A DNA stretch of 64,000 nt from Isoetes taiwanensis (taxonomy: Eukaryota; Streptophyta; Lycopodiopsida; Isoetales; Isoetaceae). The number at the start of each line of letters is the position of its first letter. Position 1 is the first letter of the stretch. A model generated the notes under the pieces. It made no database searches. It was not told the DNA's origin and worked only from the letters and a program-made list of their open reading frames with translations. The position numbers and the translations under genes were made by a program. Of the stretch, positions 1 to 11,075 are shown in pieces. Location: positions 10,354,407 to 10,418,406 of the forward strand of contig JAJEKV010000035.1 in NCBI GenBank assembly GCA_021234155.1, written 5' to 3'.

Positions 1-674
1 CAAGGTCAAGTTTTGACTAGGCGAAAAATGAAAAGATGTCCATCTTTGGTCTTTTCATTGGATGATGTTGGCAAATTTTAGGTGACATGGCTAGATGATG
101 GTGACATGGATATGATGACTAGGACTTTATGCATATGATAACCTTTGAAATTTTCGTAGAGGAGTTTGGCAAGGGATAGAATAGAGGGATCTTGGAGAAC
201 TTAAAGCGCTGACACCCTTCCCCAAATCGAACCAGGCCAGGACTTTGCGCAGCTTTCTCACCAGAGGGGAGAGGCCAGATCCCAGGAGATGGACCTCAGA
301 AAGGTTGGCGAGGCAGCCTTTCCTATCAGCGCTCCTCTGGGAGGGCAAATGCCAATACCACCCCCTCCGGGAGCTCAATTTTCCTATCCGACCATTGAAT
401 CCGTCATTCAAGTAACCTGCTTCGAGCAGGCTCAAAAGAATCCAAGATCCGTCCAGGAGAACTTATCAAACCACGAAGCGTTCTGCGGGTTGACCGTTTT
501 GTCGTTCGGGCAGTACAAAGGCTCTGGAATGGAGATTCGACTTCGCCATGTCATCCGGAATGGCGAAATTACCCCAGGGACCAAGTTACATGGTCATTTT
601 TTACAACGAAAGAAACACGAACCCTCTACATAGCGGTATTCCGCAGCCACCTCCTAGGCCAATTGACTACGAAC

Positions 675-797
675 ATGCCACCTAGGCTCCAACATGACAA
701 AATGGCTCAAACATGCCACCTAGGCTCCAACATGCTCAAACATGCCACGCGGGCTCCAACATGCCACCTATGCTCCAACTTGCCAAGGTGGCTCAAA
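675..797 (+). repeat. 20-bp minisatellite block, FB1 left arm, block 1
   Basis: Short run of monomers of the type CAAACATGCCACCTAGGCTC. It starts directly after 'gactacgaac' at 674 and ends at a jump into spacer sequence near 791-797, where the array and the spacer share 'gctcaa'. Confidence 0.85.
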
Positions 798-1104
798 TTT
801 TCCTATCCGACCATTGAATCAGGCATTCAAAGTAACATTTAACTTCGGGGCTCAAAAGAATCCAAGATCCGGCCCAGGAGAACTTATCAAACCGCGGCGT
901 TCTGCGGGTTGACCCAGAAAAACCAAGTGTTTTGTCGTTCGGGCAGTACAAAGGCTCTGGAATGGAGATTCGACTTAAGCCATGTCATCCTAATGGCGAA
1001 ATTACCCCGAGGGACCAAGTTACATGGTCATTTTTTGCAAAAAAAAACCACAACCCTCTACATAGCGGTGATGCCACCACCTCCTAGGCCAATTGACTAC
1101 GAAC

Positions 1105-1345
1105 ATGCCACCTAGGCTCCAACATGACAAAATGGCTCAAACATGCCACCTAGGCTCCAACATGCTCAAACATGCCACGCGGGCTCCAACATGCCACCTA
1201 TGCTCCAACTTGCCAAGGTGGCTCAAATATGCCACGTGGGCTCCAACATGCCATCTAGGCTCCAACATGCCAAGGTGGCTCGGGCATGCCCACCTAGGCT
1301 CAAGCATGCCACTTAGGCACCCCCAAGTGGTGACATGGCATGCCA
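1105..1345 (+). repeat. 20-bp minisatellite block, FB1 left arm, block 2
   Basis: Same 20-bp monomer family. It begins after the identical 'gactacgaac' junction and ends at 'ggcaccccaagtggtgacat', which leads into the next spacer copy (1346-2009). Confidence 0.85.
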
Positions 1346-2009
1346 AGTAAGCAAGGTCAAGTTTTGACTAGGGCGAAAAAATGAAAAGATGTCCATCTTT
1401 GGTCTTTTCATTGGATGATGTTGGCAAATTTTAGGTGACATGGCTAGATGATGGTGACATGGATATGATGACTAGGACTTTATGCATATGATAACCTTTG
1501 AAATTTTCGTAGAGGAGTTTGGCAAGGGATAGAATAGAGGATCTTGGAGAACTTAAAAGCGACACCCTTCCCCAAATCGAACCGGGCGGGGACTTTTTGC
1601 GGCTTTCTCACCCCGGAGGGAGAGGCGGATCAGGAGATGGACCTCAGAAAGGTTGGCGAGGCAGCCTTTCCTATCAGCGCTCCTCTGGGAGGGCAAATGC
1701 CAATACCACCCCCTCCGGGAGCTCAATTTTCCTATCCGACCATTGAATCCGTCATTCAAGTAACCTGCTTCGAGCAGGCTCAAAAGAATCCAAGATCCGT
1801 TCTGCGGGTTGACCGCGTAGAAAACCAAGTGTTTTGTCGTTCGGGCAGTACAAAGGCTCTGGAATGGAGATTCGACTTCGCCATGTCATCCGGAATGGCG
1901 AAATTACCCCAGGGACCAAGTTACATGGTCATTTTTTGCAACGAAAGAAACACGAACCCTCTACATAGCGGTATTCCGCAGCCACCTCCTAGGCCAATTG
2001 ACTACGAAC
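1346..2009 (+). repeat. FB arm spacer, duplicated copy
   Basis: Non-coding spacer of the FB arm, nearly identical to 1-674 and partly to 798-1104. It corresponds to the first ~650 bp of the inner arm at 18426-19090. In each FB1 duplicate it stops at the same point ('gactacgaac') and re-enters the minisatellite. Short open frames inside it are not conserved as protein between copies. Confidence 0.8.
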
Positions 2010-3125
2010 ATGCCACCTAGGCTCCAACATGACAAAATGGCTCAAACATGCCACCTAGGCTCCAACATGCTCAAACATGCCACGCGGGCTCCAACATGCC
2101 ACCTATGCTCCAACTTGCCAAGGTGGCTCAAATATGCCACGTGGGCTCCAACATGCCACCTAGGCTCCAACATTCCTAGGTGGCTCAAACATGCCACCTA
2201 GGCTCAAACATGCCAAGGTGGCTCCAACATGCCACCTAGGCTCCAACATGCCACCTAGGCTCAAACATGCCAGGTGGCTCAAACATGCCAAGGTGGCTCA
2301 AACATGCCACCTAGGCTCCAACTTGCTCAAACTTGCCAATGTGGCTCAAACATGCCACGTGGGCTCCAACATGCCACATAGGCTCCAACATGCCATGTTT
2401 GCTACAACATGCCAAGGTGGCTCAAACATGCCACCTAGGCTCAAACATGCCAATGTGGCTCAAACATGCCACCTAGGCTCCAACATGACAAAATGGCTCA
2501 AACATGCCATCTAGGCTCCAACATGCTCAAACATGCCACGCATGAGCTCCAACATGCCACCTATGCTCCAACTTGCCAAGGTGGCTCAAAAATGCCACGT
2601 GGGCTCCAACATGCCACCTAGGCTCCAACATTCCTAGGTGACTCAAACATGCCACCTAGGCTCAAACATGCCAAGGTGGCTCCAACATGCCACCTAGGCT
2701 CAAACATGCCGTGGCTCAAACATTTCCAAGGTGGCTCAAACATGCCACCTAGGCTCCAACATTCCTAGGTGGCTCAAACATGCCACCCTAGGCTCCAAAC
2801 ATGCCATCTTACTCACTTAGGCTCCAACATGCCAAAGTGGCTCCAACATGCCACCTAGGCTCAAACATGCCAAGGTGGCTCAAACATGCCACCTAGGCTC
2901 AAACATGCCAAGGTGGCTCAAACATGCCAAGTGGACTCCATAATGCCACGTTGGCTCCAACATGCCAAGGTGACTCAAACATGCCACCTAGGCTCCGGAC
3001 ATGCCAAGGTGGCTCCAACATGCCCACGTGAGGCTCCAACATGCCATCTAGGCTCCAACATGCCAAGGTGGCTCGGGCATACCACCTAGGCTCAAGCATG
3101 CCACTTAGGCACCCCAAGTGGTGAC
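2010..3125 (+). repeat. 20-bp minisatellite array, FB1 left arm, main block
   Basis: About 55 monomers of 20 bp, chiefly the variants CATGCCACCTAGGCTC and CATGCCAAGGTGGCTC, with some CATGCCACGTGGGCTC that create CACGTG (G-box core). Three monomers make 60 nt, so reading frames stay open as 20-residue repeats. This is a consequence of the repeat and does not indicate a gene. Confidence 0.9.
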
Positions 3126-5754
3126 ATGGCATGCCAAATAAGCTGGAGGTCAAGTTTTTGACTAGGCGAAAAATGAAAAAGATGTCCATCTTTGGTCTTT
3201 TCATTGGATGATGTTGGCAAATTTTTAGGTGACATGGCTAGATGATGGTGACATGGATATGATGACTAGGACTTTATGCATATGATAACCTTTGAAATTT
3301 TTTCGTAGAGGAGTTTGGCAAGGGATAGAATAGAGGGATCTTGGAGAACTTAAAGCGGCCCGACACCCTTCCCCAAATCGAACGGGGCCGGGACTTTCTT
3401 GGCGGCTTTCTCACGAGAGGGAGGCGGATCGAGAGATGGACCTCGAAAGGTTGGCGGCCTTTCCTATCCCGGCTCCTCTGGGGGGGCAAATGCCAATACC
3501 ACCCCTCAGGGAGCTCAATTTTCCTATCCGACCATTGAATCCGTCATTCAAGTAACTTTTGCCCGGCGGGGCTCAAAAATCAAGATCCGTCGGAGAACTT
3601 ATCAAACCGCGGCGTTACGTTAGCGGGTTGACCAGCGTAAAAACCAAGTGTTTTGTCGTTCGGGCGTACAAAGGCTCACCGGAATGGAAGAAGGCTTCGC
3701 CATGTCATCGTCAATGGCGAAATTACCCCGAGGGACCAAGTTACATGGTCATGTTTTTACCTTGAAAAAACACGAACCCTCTACATAGCGGTATTCGCGG
3801 CCACCTCCTAGGCCAATTATTTCTGAGCGTGTTGGACATGAGCTACTTTGGTGCTTCTTGGAAAGGGTGGTCTTACGCCTGAAACTTGGTCCCCAGGGTA
3901 AAGTCGACATTTTGAGTCCATTGGCGAGAATCACATTCCCCCAGTTTTTGGAGTGGGAGAGTTGCGTCCCTGACGAGGAGCCTTGAGATAGGACCTTTGG
4001 GGGCGGCCTTCCGAGGAAGGTTTAAGGGTCCATCTTAAAAGCGTCAACACCCTCCCTCTACACGAAGACATTATACAAGATCCTGGTCCGAATCGACTAG
4101 GATATGCCCTCTAAAACGTAAACCACAGTATTGTTGCTAGGTTATTGAAGGGTTTTACGTTATGGAAGTCGAGTTTTAGTCGGTTGAACTTGGGACATGG
4201 TGGGAAGTTGCGATTGAAAATCTTGAAGCAATAGGGCCCCGCCAGAATGGGGCTTAGTTTATCCTCCTCGGTGTGGCAATTAGAAGTCAAAAGAGCTTTT
4301 GCGGTAGCAAAATTGTTTTGGGATCATTAGGGATGGCCAATAGATCCAAACTCTGTTATTTTAGGTTGCTATGGCTCGCGCCATGTTTAGAAAAGGTGCA
4401 CCTAAACGAAACCCCGGCATGGCAGGTTTAGGGGTTTTACGCTTTGCGCACTAAAACGTGGTCGCTTTCTTGATAACCAGGTGAACCTTTTATAAACATG
4501 CATGCGGAGCCATAGAAACCGAATAACAGTTTGATTATTGGCCATACCGAATGATCCCAAACAATTTTGCCACCGCAAAGGTGCTCTTGACTTCTAATTG
4601 CTACACCGAGGAAGGATAAATCCAAACCCCATTCCGGCAATTCCTATTGCTTCGTGATTCTCAATCGCAACCTACCATGTTCCAAGTGCAACCGACTAAA
4701 ACTCGACTCCATAACATAAACCCCTTCAATAACCTAGCAACAATACGGTTTACGCTTTTCAGAGGCCATATCCTAGTCGATTTGACCAGACCATGCACAA
4801 TGTCATGACGTAGAGGGAGGGTGTTGATGCCAGAAGATGGACCCTTAAAACATTTCGAAGCGCCCAGTCCCCAAAGGTCCTTCTCTCGGGCCCCCGCCAT
4901 GGACGAGCAACTCTCCCACTGAATCTGTGAACCGACCGCCAATGGCCTCAAAATGCCGACATTACCTACGGGACTAAGTTTCGTGTCTTGCGTATTACCA
5001 CCATTTCTCTAAGAATCGCCTCATGTACAATAGTTCGTAGTCAATTGGACTAAGAGATGGCTGCCCGATCATCTTGCCATGTAGAGGGTTCATGTTTTTG
5101 TTTTTCGTTGCCAAAAATGACCGTGTAACTTGGTGTTTAGGGTAACCCTCGCTATTCCTGACGACATGGTGAAGTCGACCTTTCTCGGGCCTTTATATTG
5201 CGGCTAACGACAAAACACTTGGTTTCTACATGGTCAATCGCCGGACGCTTCATGGTTTGATAAGTTCTCCTGCATCGATCTTTAATTTTTTTTGAACCTC
5301 TCAAGCATATTACTTGCACGACAAATTCAACGGCCGGATAGGGAAACCGAACTCCCGAGAGGAGGGGGCATTGGCATTTGCCCCTCGGAGCGATGGCGGG
5401 AAAGGCAGCCTCATCAACCTTTATGAGGTCCGGCCTCACGGGTCCGGCCTCTCCCTCCGGGTGAGGAAGCCGCACAAAGTCCTCGCCCTGGTTCGACATA
5501 TTGGGAAGGGCGTCGGCGCTTTAAGTTCTTCAAGATCCCTCTATTCTATCCCTTGCCAAACTCCTCTACCAAAAATTCCAAAGGTTATCATATTTCTTGC
5601 ATAAAGTCCTAGTCATCATGTTCACGCCACCACCATCTAGCCATGTCACCCAAAATTTGCCAACATCACCCAATGAAAAGACCAAAGATGGACATCTTTT
5701 CATTTTTGGCCTAGTCAAAACTTGGCCTTGCTTACTTGACATGCCATGTCACCA
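3126..5754. repeat. Inner palindromic arms of FB1
   Basis: The left inner arm (3126 to ~4450) and right inner arm (~4450-5754) are reverse complements with moderate divergence. Compared with FB2 and FB4, the centre is damaged. The left copy of the stem that contains 'cgaccacgttttagtc' is missing and is replaced by about 35 bp around 4408-4432. No gene is seen. Confidence 0.75.
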
Positions 5755-6570
5755 CTTGGAGTGCCTAGGTGGCATGCTTGAACCTAGGTGGCATGCCCAG
5801 CCACCTTTGCATGTTCGAACTTAGGTGGCATGTTGGAGCCTGCGTGGCATATTGGAGCCACCTTGGCATGTTTGAGCCTAGGTGGCATGTTAGAGCTTAG
5901 GTGGCATGTTTGAGCCACCTTGGCATGTTGGAGCCCACGTGGCATGTTGGAGTCCACGTGGCATGTTTGAGCCACCTTGGCATGTTAGAGCATAGGTGGC
6001 ACATTGGAGCACACGTGGCATGTTTGAGCCTAGGTGGCATGTTGGAGACCACATGGCATGTTTGAGCCACCTTGGCATGTTAGAGCCTAGGTGGCATGTT
6101 GAAGCCCACGTGGCATGTTTGAGCCACCTTGGCATGTTGGAGCCTAGGTGGCATGTTGGAGCCAGCATGGCATGTGTGATCCACCTTGGCATGTTGGAGC
6201 CACCTTGGCATGTTAGGAGCCTAGGTGGCATGTTGGAGCCCACGTGGTATGGTTGAGTCACCTTGACATGTTTGAGCCACCATGGCATCTTAGAGCCTCG
6301 GTGGCATGTTGGAGTCACCTTGGCATGTTAGAGCCTAGGTGGCATGTTGGAGCCCATGTGGCATGTCTGGGCCACCTTGGCATGTTAGATCTTAGGTGGC
6401 ATGTTCGAGCCACCTTGGCATGTTCGAGCCTAGCTGGTATGTTGGAGCCCATGTGGCATGTTTGAGCCACCTTGGCATGTTGGAGCCTAGGTGGCATGTT
6501 GGAGCCACCTTGGCATGTCAAAGCCTTATAGGTGGCATGTTGGAGTCCATGTGGAATGTTTGAGCCACCT
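5755..6570 (-). repeat. 20-bp minisatellite array, FB1 right arm (inverted)
   Basis: Reverse complement of the left-arm monomer: repeated TTGGCATGTTTGAGCC and AGGTGGCATGTTGGAGCC. It ends at 'gagccacctttgcaaatac', the same end seen at ~21925, 25600, 50035 and 54050, which marks the outer right border of the FB element. Confidence 0.9.
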
Positions 6571-7210
6571 TTGCAAATACTTAGGTTGCAAATTTTCTCT
6601 TAAACAACCCACCATATGTTCATCCTCCATAATATTCATTCAGAGAACTTTCGAGGGGCCTTGTTATAGAAAGTATTCAATATCTTGCATTGCGATACAC
6701 AGAATCGTCGAGTAGTCTCGAGTGGAAGTTAAGAATGCCCTCCTCCTCACAATAGTAATACATGTTCCATATTCAATTTAGAAGAATGTTTGTGTGAAAC
6801 AACTATGTGATACACTTGCTTAAAATTACTGTATATTTCTGTACATTTTACAATGAATAATGCGCCCTTGCTATCTATAGCGGCGTCGCCACGCGGTTTC
6901 TTTTGACAGGGCTGAGTAATCAGAGATGGAGGCCACTATGATGAAGTGTCTAGAATAGCCATGCGGTCATGAGAGTCCATCATTCAAATGCTCTGCGATT
7001 CTTTGAGCCACGCATTCAGATGCCCACTTCAAACCATCGCTTGGGAGGAAACGAGTAGTCCCCTGTCTTTCCCCTTTGTCAATTTCTTTTTTGCTTGCAA
7101 AGGCAAATCCAAATTGGATTATTGGGCCCGCGGCGGGCTTGAGTTCATCCTATAGCTGAATAGGGAAGTACTACCCCGCCATAGCGAACTCTATTTTCTA
7201 AATATGTGCA
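6571..7210. other. Non-coding flank between FB1 and the MO25 leader
   Basis: Conserved at 21931-22550, 25611-26234, 50046-50665 and 54061-54678. I see no coding pattern or RNA gene. The 3' edge 'aaatatgt|gcagg' (7197-7207) is the empty site of the ~3.1 kb methionine-synthase-bearing insertion of units 2 and 3. Confidence 0.6.
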
Positions 7211-7930
7211 GGTATGGATTGGGATGACAAAAGGGCGATTGTTTTTATGTTTAGCCCTATTTTTGCGGAAAGTATGAGAAGGCATGGCTCCATCGCCTCT
7301 TTGCATGCCTCCTTCTCTGAAAGAAAAGAATCGACGAGCCATATCCATAGCCATAGCCGCTCCTGCTCCTTCATTTACGTAATTTCAGCAAGTGTATATA
7401 ACGTAAGGGAAAGTTCCGTCTCAAAATATTGGGAATATTCCCTCGGTCTTTCGCGGCTGGCTTGTTTAATTAGGTGCCACCGTCTTGGCGGTGCCGCCTC
7501 GGAAATTATTTGGGGGATTTTCTAGAATTGGAACTTTCCTAGTACATTGGATTTGTGGGAAAAAAGCCACAACTATATTATATTTTTATAAAAATGCTCT
7601 TATCAACGACCCAGATGGGCCAAGATGAACGGCTTAGATTTCGATCCAGGTCCTCTTCTCCTATTGGCCTGTGTTTCCCGCCTTTGCCGACCATTCTGCC
7701 TTGGCGGCTCTGCTATGGCGCTCCAGCTATGGCGCACGGCGTCTGCTTCCACTTCAACTATGGTGCTTCGGCTATCCAGGCTCCTTCCATGCATGCCCAC
7801 GGCCTCTGCTTCCACGGCCTCTGCTTCCCCTGCTTCCGGCTATGGCGGCTAATACCAGGCATTTTGGGGCTTGATCCGCGGTTTGAAATCCCTTAGCATC
7901 TACCCAGAAGCTTTGTAACATTTGGCCAAG
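7211..7930 (+). other. Probable promoter/leader region of the MO25-like gene
   Basis: Moderately GC-rich DNA directly upstream of the MO25 start codon. It includes a pyrimidine-rich stretch with a 15-bp repeat (ccacggcctctgctt) present twice here and three times in the copies near 23130 and 51240. Small open frames at 7214-7525 and 7555-7896 change between unit copies, so I do not call them genes. No clear TATA box. Confidence 0.4.
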
Positions 7931-8207
7931 ATGTCGTTCTACTTCTTTAAACAATTTAGGCCTAAAACACCTGCAGAGCTTGTAAAACAGACCAGAGATG
8001 CCCTCATGGCGCTTGCTATGGCTGATGTTCGGCTTCTAGAGAAGGTATTCATGGATTGCGTTTCTTTGGGAGCGCAGGTAAAAGTATTTCGTCTGTTAGA
8101 TGTATATGATAGTTCTTTTCTTGCTGTGTTTCTAGCAGGCACTGGAGGAAGTCGATAAAAGCCTTCTGGCTGTGAAACAAATGCTGCTTGGTGATGGTGA
8201 ATCAGAG
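7931..8207 (+). pseudogene. MO25/CAB39-like gene, 5' two exons only (unit 1)
   Basis: Exon 1 (7931-8044) starts MSFYFFKQFRPKTPAELVK and ends LLEK. A GT..AG intron follows (8045-8138), and exon 2 (8139-8207) reads ALEEVDKSLLAVKQMLLGDG and ends SE before a GT donor. The two exons join in frame and match the N-terminus of the MO25 (CAB39/Hym1) scaffold family, armadillo-like proteins that activate STE20/GCK-type kinases. MO25 proteins are about 340 residues; only ~61 are seen, and no later exon is recognisable in the following kilobases. It is therefore probably a truncated 5' fragment, although a distant continuation cannot be excluded. The frame is intact here, which makes this and the unit-2 copy at 30055 the best copies. 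Confidence 0.75.
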
Positions 8208-8924
8208 GTATCTACATGAATAATTTGTCCTTTGAATATAATCGACCTCATGAACTAGATCTTTGAATCTTTTCGATATTGCTGGATGAGGCGCCCTCTT
8301 TGCATCAATAATGTGCTCACAGTCACAGATGACAGCCTTCATTTTGAAGAATACTAAAAAGCAAAGGTAAGTTTGAGGTTTTCCTTAAAATTTGAGGTTA
8401 ATTCAGAAATTCAATGCAAGTATTTTGATGTTGTTTGTTGTGCCCTCTGGGGGCCTCTGAGAATCAAAGAAATTGTTTCTTTGGAGGATTGATTTGTGAA
8501 CCCGCATGTCCATCGATATAAACTTCTATATACAAGCGCGTGTTTTGGTACAAAACCCCGCCACAAGTCGGGCTTCCTCTACATTTGGGACATGGATCTG
8601 TCAATGCAAATGTAGATCCTTTAATTTTTATTCAAGGAAGCTTCCCTTCTTATTTTGTAGACAAGGTTAAACTATGAAAAAATGATAGCATGAACAAGGA
8701 AACGAGCTTTGGAGGATCGTTGTGATCTCATTTAATTTATTTGTTATTGTTTCTCAAACTTGATTAATAAAACAACTTGTTTTCTTGTATTCTTTATTCG
8801 ATGGTGAAACTTAGATTCATAAAACGACCTTGTTAAAATATGTAATGCCTTCAATGCTATGAAACAACACCTTGTTTTTTACGTGTTATATTAATGGTTT
8901 GTTTATTTAAAAGCATGCCACGTG
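8208..8924. other. AT-rich sequence downstream of MO25 exons
   Basis: No coding stretch is recognised. It is homologous to 30329-31010 and 58759-59445. A possible exon-like piece near 8285-8350 has no family match that I can name. Confidence 0.4.
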
Positions 8925-9022
8925 ACAACATTTTATTAGTTAAAATGCATATTAGTATGCCACGTGTTAAAATTTCATTGGTTAAAAAGTATGCCACGTG
9001 TTAAAATTTCATTGGTTAGAAG
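8925..9022. repeat. Three tandem ~35-45 bp repeats with CACGTG and CCAAT motifs
   Basis: Three successive units of the pattern ATGCCACGTG-(T/A-rich)-TTCATTGGTTA. Each contains a perfect G-box core CACGTG, and the last two an inverted CCAAT box (ATTGG) at fixed spacing; the first has ATTAG. Copies occur at ~31011-31120 and ~59450-59560. The regular spacing suggests a regulatory cluster, but no adjacent gene start is visible. Confidence 0.6.
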
Positions 9023-10544
9023 ACACATTACAAACAACACCACTTTTTTTTCTCGTGTTATAATAATGTTTTTACATGTCCTTATTTAAGGAAAAACAAT
9101 AGTTAGTAGCATAAAAACAATAGCACTTTTTGAAACTATATGTTGGAGGAAAAATATCAAAGACATAGAAAGGTGGAAAACATTTGAAAACAACAACTAT
9201 TTTAAAGTAATACATGTGGGTTTCTTGAATATTATATATCCTTTTTTGGGAAAACAATATCAACTTAAAAAACTACAAGTAGAGAAGAAAAAAATAATAC
9301 ACATTGCAAAGGAAAAAAAAAGAATCTTTTGAGTTTTCCACATGTACTAGTATTGAAACTAATATTGTACTAATGTTGTAATTTAGCTTTTCATATGTGG
9401 TATTATCGAGACCTACGCATGTAATTCTGAAGATAAACAATGCATGGTTCCACTAAAACAATACACGTTGACAAACAAATCACAAAAACTATGTCAACTT
9501 TTTCTACGGGTGAAATTTTTACGCCAAAAAGACCATTTGTAGGAAATTTCTACCAAACAACCACTGTCTCTTTGTGCAAATCCGAATAAACAGGCCACGT
9601 GGACTTTTGGGGCCATTTTGGTGTTGTTTTCGGCATAAAACAGCACTTCCATACAACTAAAAAACAACTATGGACCAAAAATCGGGGTCAGTGTGATGCC
9701 TTCACATGTCCATGACTAATGCTCGACATCGCCGGGCACACGTTTCTAGTTATTATTAATAATACAATCATTTGTAATAGAATCACCATATTACAATCAC
9801 CATGTTGTTAATAATACAATCATTAATCTTCTAATTATAACACACCTATGCCAATTTCAAAAGTTATAGATGTACATTTTACAATCTTTATCATACATTG
9901 TCGCGTTTTTAGTTCTATGAGAAGAACGACTGTCCGAAATGATGCATTGCTAAGATCTAGCAGCGTCACACGTAGAAAAGCATTAACCTTGTACTTATAC
10001 AATTGCTTTTTCTTTTTCTTTTCTTTTCTTTCTTTTTTACTGCCTAGATATTTTGATTTTATTTTTTTAAGGTATTACATAAGTCTTTATGGTAAGAGTT
10101 TGGGCCAAAAATAAGTAAGGTTTGGCTTCTCATCTCCCACACTTATGTTCCTTCTTGAGTTCCAAGCATGGATTTCGTGGGCCAATTACGTGCCTTGATG
10201 CGTCCTATTATATACAAATCTATGGTTTGTGCATTTTAGCCCTTAACATTCGAACCACATGATTATAATCCAACTCTTTGTAGTATATCATGTTCATGGT
10301 GGGTTTTAGATTGTTCATGATGGGTTTTAGAATGCAAAAATACTGAACAAGAATGACTTGGTAAATATGCTTGAAGAACTATATGACTTATCCTATATGG
10401 ATGACATGAGAGTCTAATTTGTGTAGATAAATGTCAAATGTAAAAACCAAAACAATTTGAATCGCTCTAACATCTCTATTCTCTAAGGTTTATTATATAA
10501 CAATAAATAAAAGAACAAAACACTTCCATTACAAGAGTAAATCA
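9023..10544. other. AT-rich intergenic DNA
   Basis: No gene recognised. It contains a pyrimidine microsatellite at about 10005-10040 (T/C tract such as ctttttctttttcttttctt), repeated in units 2 (~32112) and 3 (~60547). Short open frames are not supported. Confidence 0.5.
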
Positions 10545-10827
10545 TTTAAACAATTATATTAATAAAAATAAAGTCTATATAAAACTCAAGGCAATTCAAA
10601 AACATAATGCTTGCCTTTGAATGAAACTCCTTTTAATACAATTCCAACATTTTACTTTGGGCTAAAAAGCCCAAATGGTGGCACTTTTTCTAGTTATAAT
10701 ATAAAAGATAGAACGATTTTAAAGGTTGTGGGGGGTGGGGGTTGTGTGCGAGGGGCATCTCTATATAAAGGGATGGGCCTTATGTGAGAATAGCTATATA
10801 TTGATTTTCAAAAGTATTGTCTTGGAA
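10545..10827 (+). repeat. Direct repeat copy a, with TATA box
   Basis: About 280 bp repeated in the same orientation at 11970-12236. Both copies carry GTTGTGTGCGAGGGGCATCT followed by a TATA element (TATATAAAGGGATG). The pair brackets ~1.14 kb containing a strong hairpin. This could be a promoter duplication or a small TRIM-like LTR pair. I see no TG..CA ends, primer binding site or polypurine tract, so the LTR reading is weak. Confidence 0.65.
10761..10774 (+). promoter_or_regulatory. TATA box of repeat copy a
   Basis: CTATATAAAGGGATG fits a plant RNA polymerase II TATA element (TATAWAWR). It lies about 200 bp upstream of the hairpin at 10973 and is conserved in units 1 and 3, in both repeat copies, and in the single unit-2 copy (~32866). 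Confidence 0.5.
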
Positions 10828-10972
10828 AAGTTTGGATACCTACCTGCTCTGCTCTGATTGCACAAGAATCACTTTGTTGTCTCTGATTGCTCATGCGCAG
10901 TGCAGTTTGGATTTATCTACAATAGTTTTGCTCTTGTTTAATAGTATTCCTGTTTTTGCTAATTTTTTATGA

Positions 10973-11075
10973 GGAGGATAACCCTCCCCTCGAGTGGATT
11001 ATGGCAAATAACCCTCGAGGCCGGCAGGCTGAGAGGGTTATTGCCATGATCCACGAGAGGGGAGGGTTGGCCTCC
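10973..11075 (+). ncRNA. Candidate miRNA-like hairpin precursor (unit 1)
   Basis: The two arms (about 10973-11017 and 11032-11075) pair almost perfectly: ~43 bp with only a few mismatches and one bulged base, around a ~14-nt loop. The left arm contains AACCCTCCCCTC and GGATTATGGCA; the right arm contains TTGCCATGATCC and GAGGGGAGGGTT. A TATA box lies ~200 bp upstream. Unit 3 (61529-61629) keeps the pairing. The size suits a plant pri-miRNA or a very small MITE. I do not recognise a known miRNA sequence in it. Confidence 0.5.

Larger units (their letters stand above)
1..6570. mobile_element. Foldback (FB) element copy 1, left end beyond window
   Basis: This is a giant inverted-repeat element. 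Plus-oriented 20-bp minisatellite blocks lie on the left (675-3125). A diverged palindromic core covers 3126-5754, and the same minisatellite appears reverse-complemented at 5755-6570. Matching landmarks include the segment around 'gactaggactttatgc' near 117 and 3260, whose reverse complement appears near 5598. No coding capacity for a transposase is visible, so it would be non-autonomous. The turning point near 4440-4460 is eroded compared with copy 2. Confidence 0.8.

Noticed and set aside
7214-7525. Open frame starting MDWDDKRAIVFMF as a small gene
   Set aside because: The same DNA in units 2 and 3 changes frame and sequence after a few codons, and it lies in the MO25 leader.
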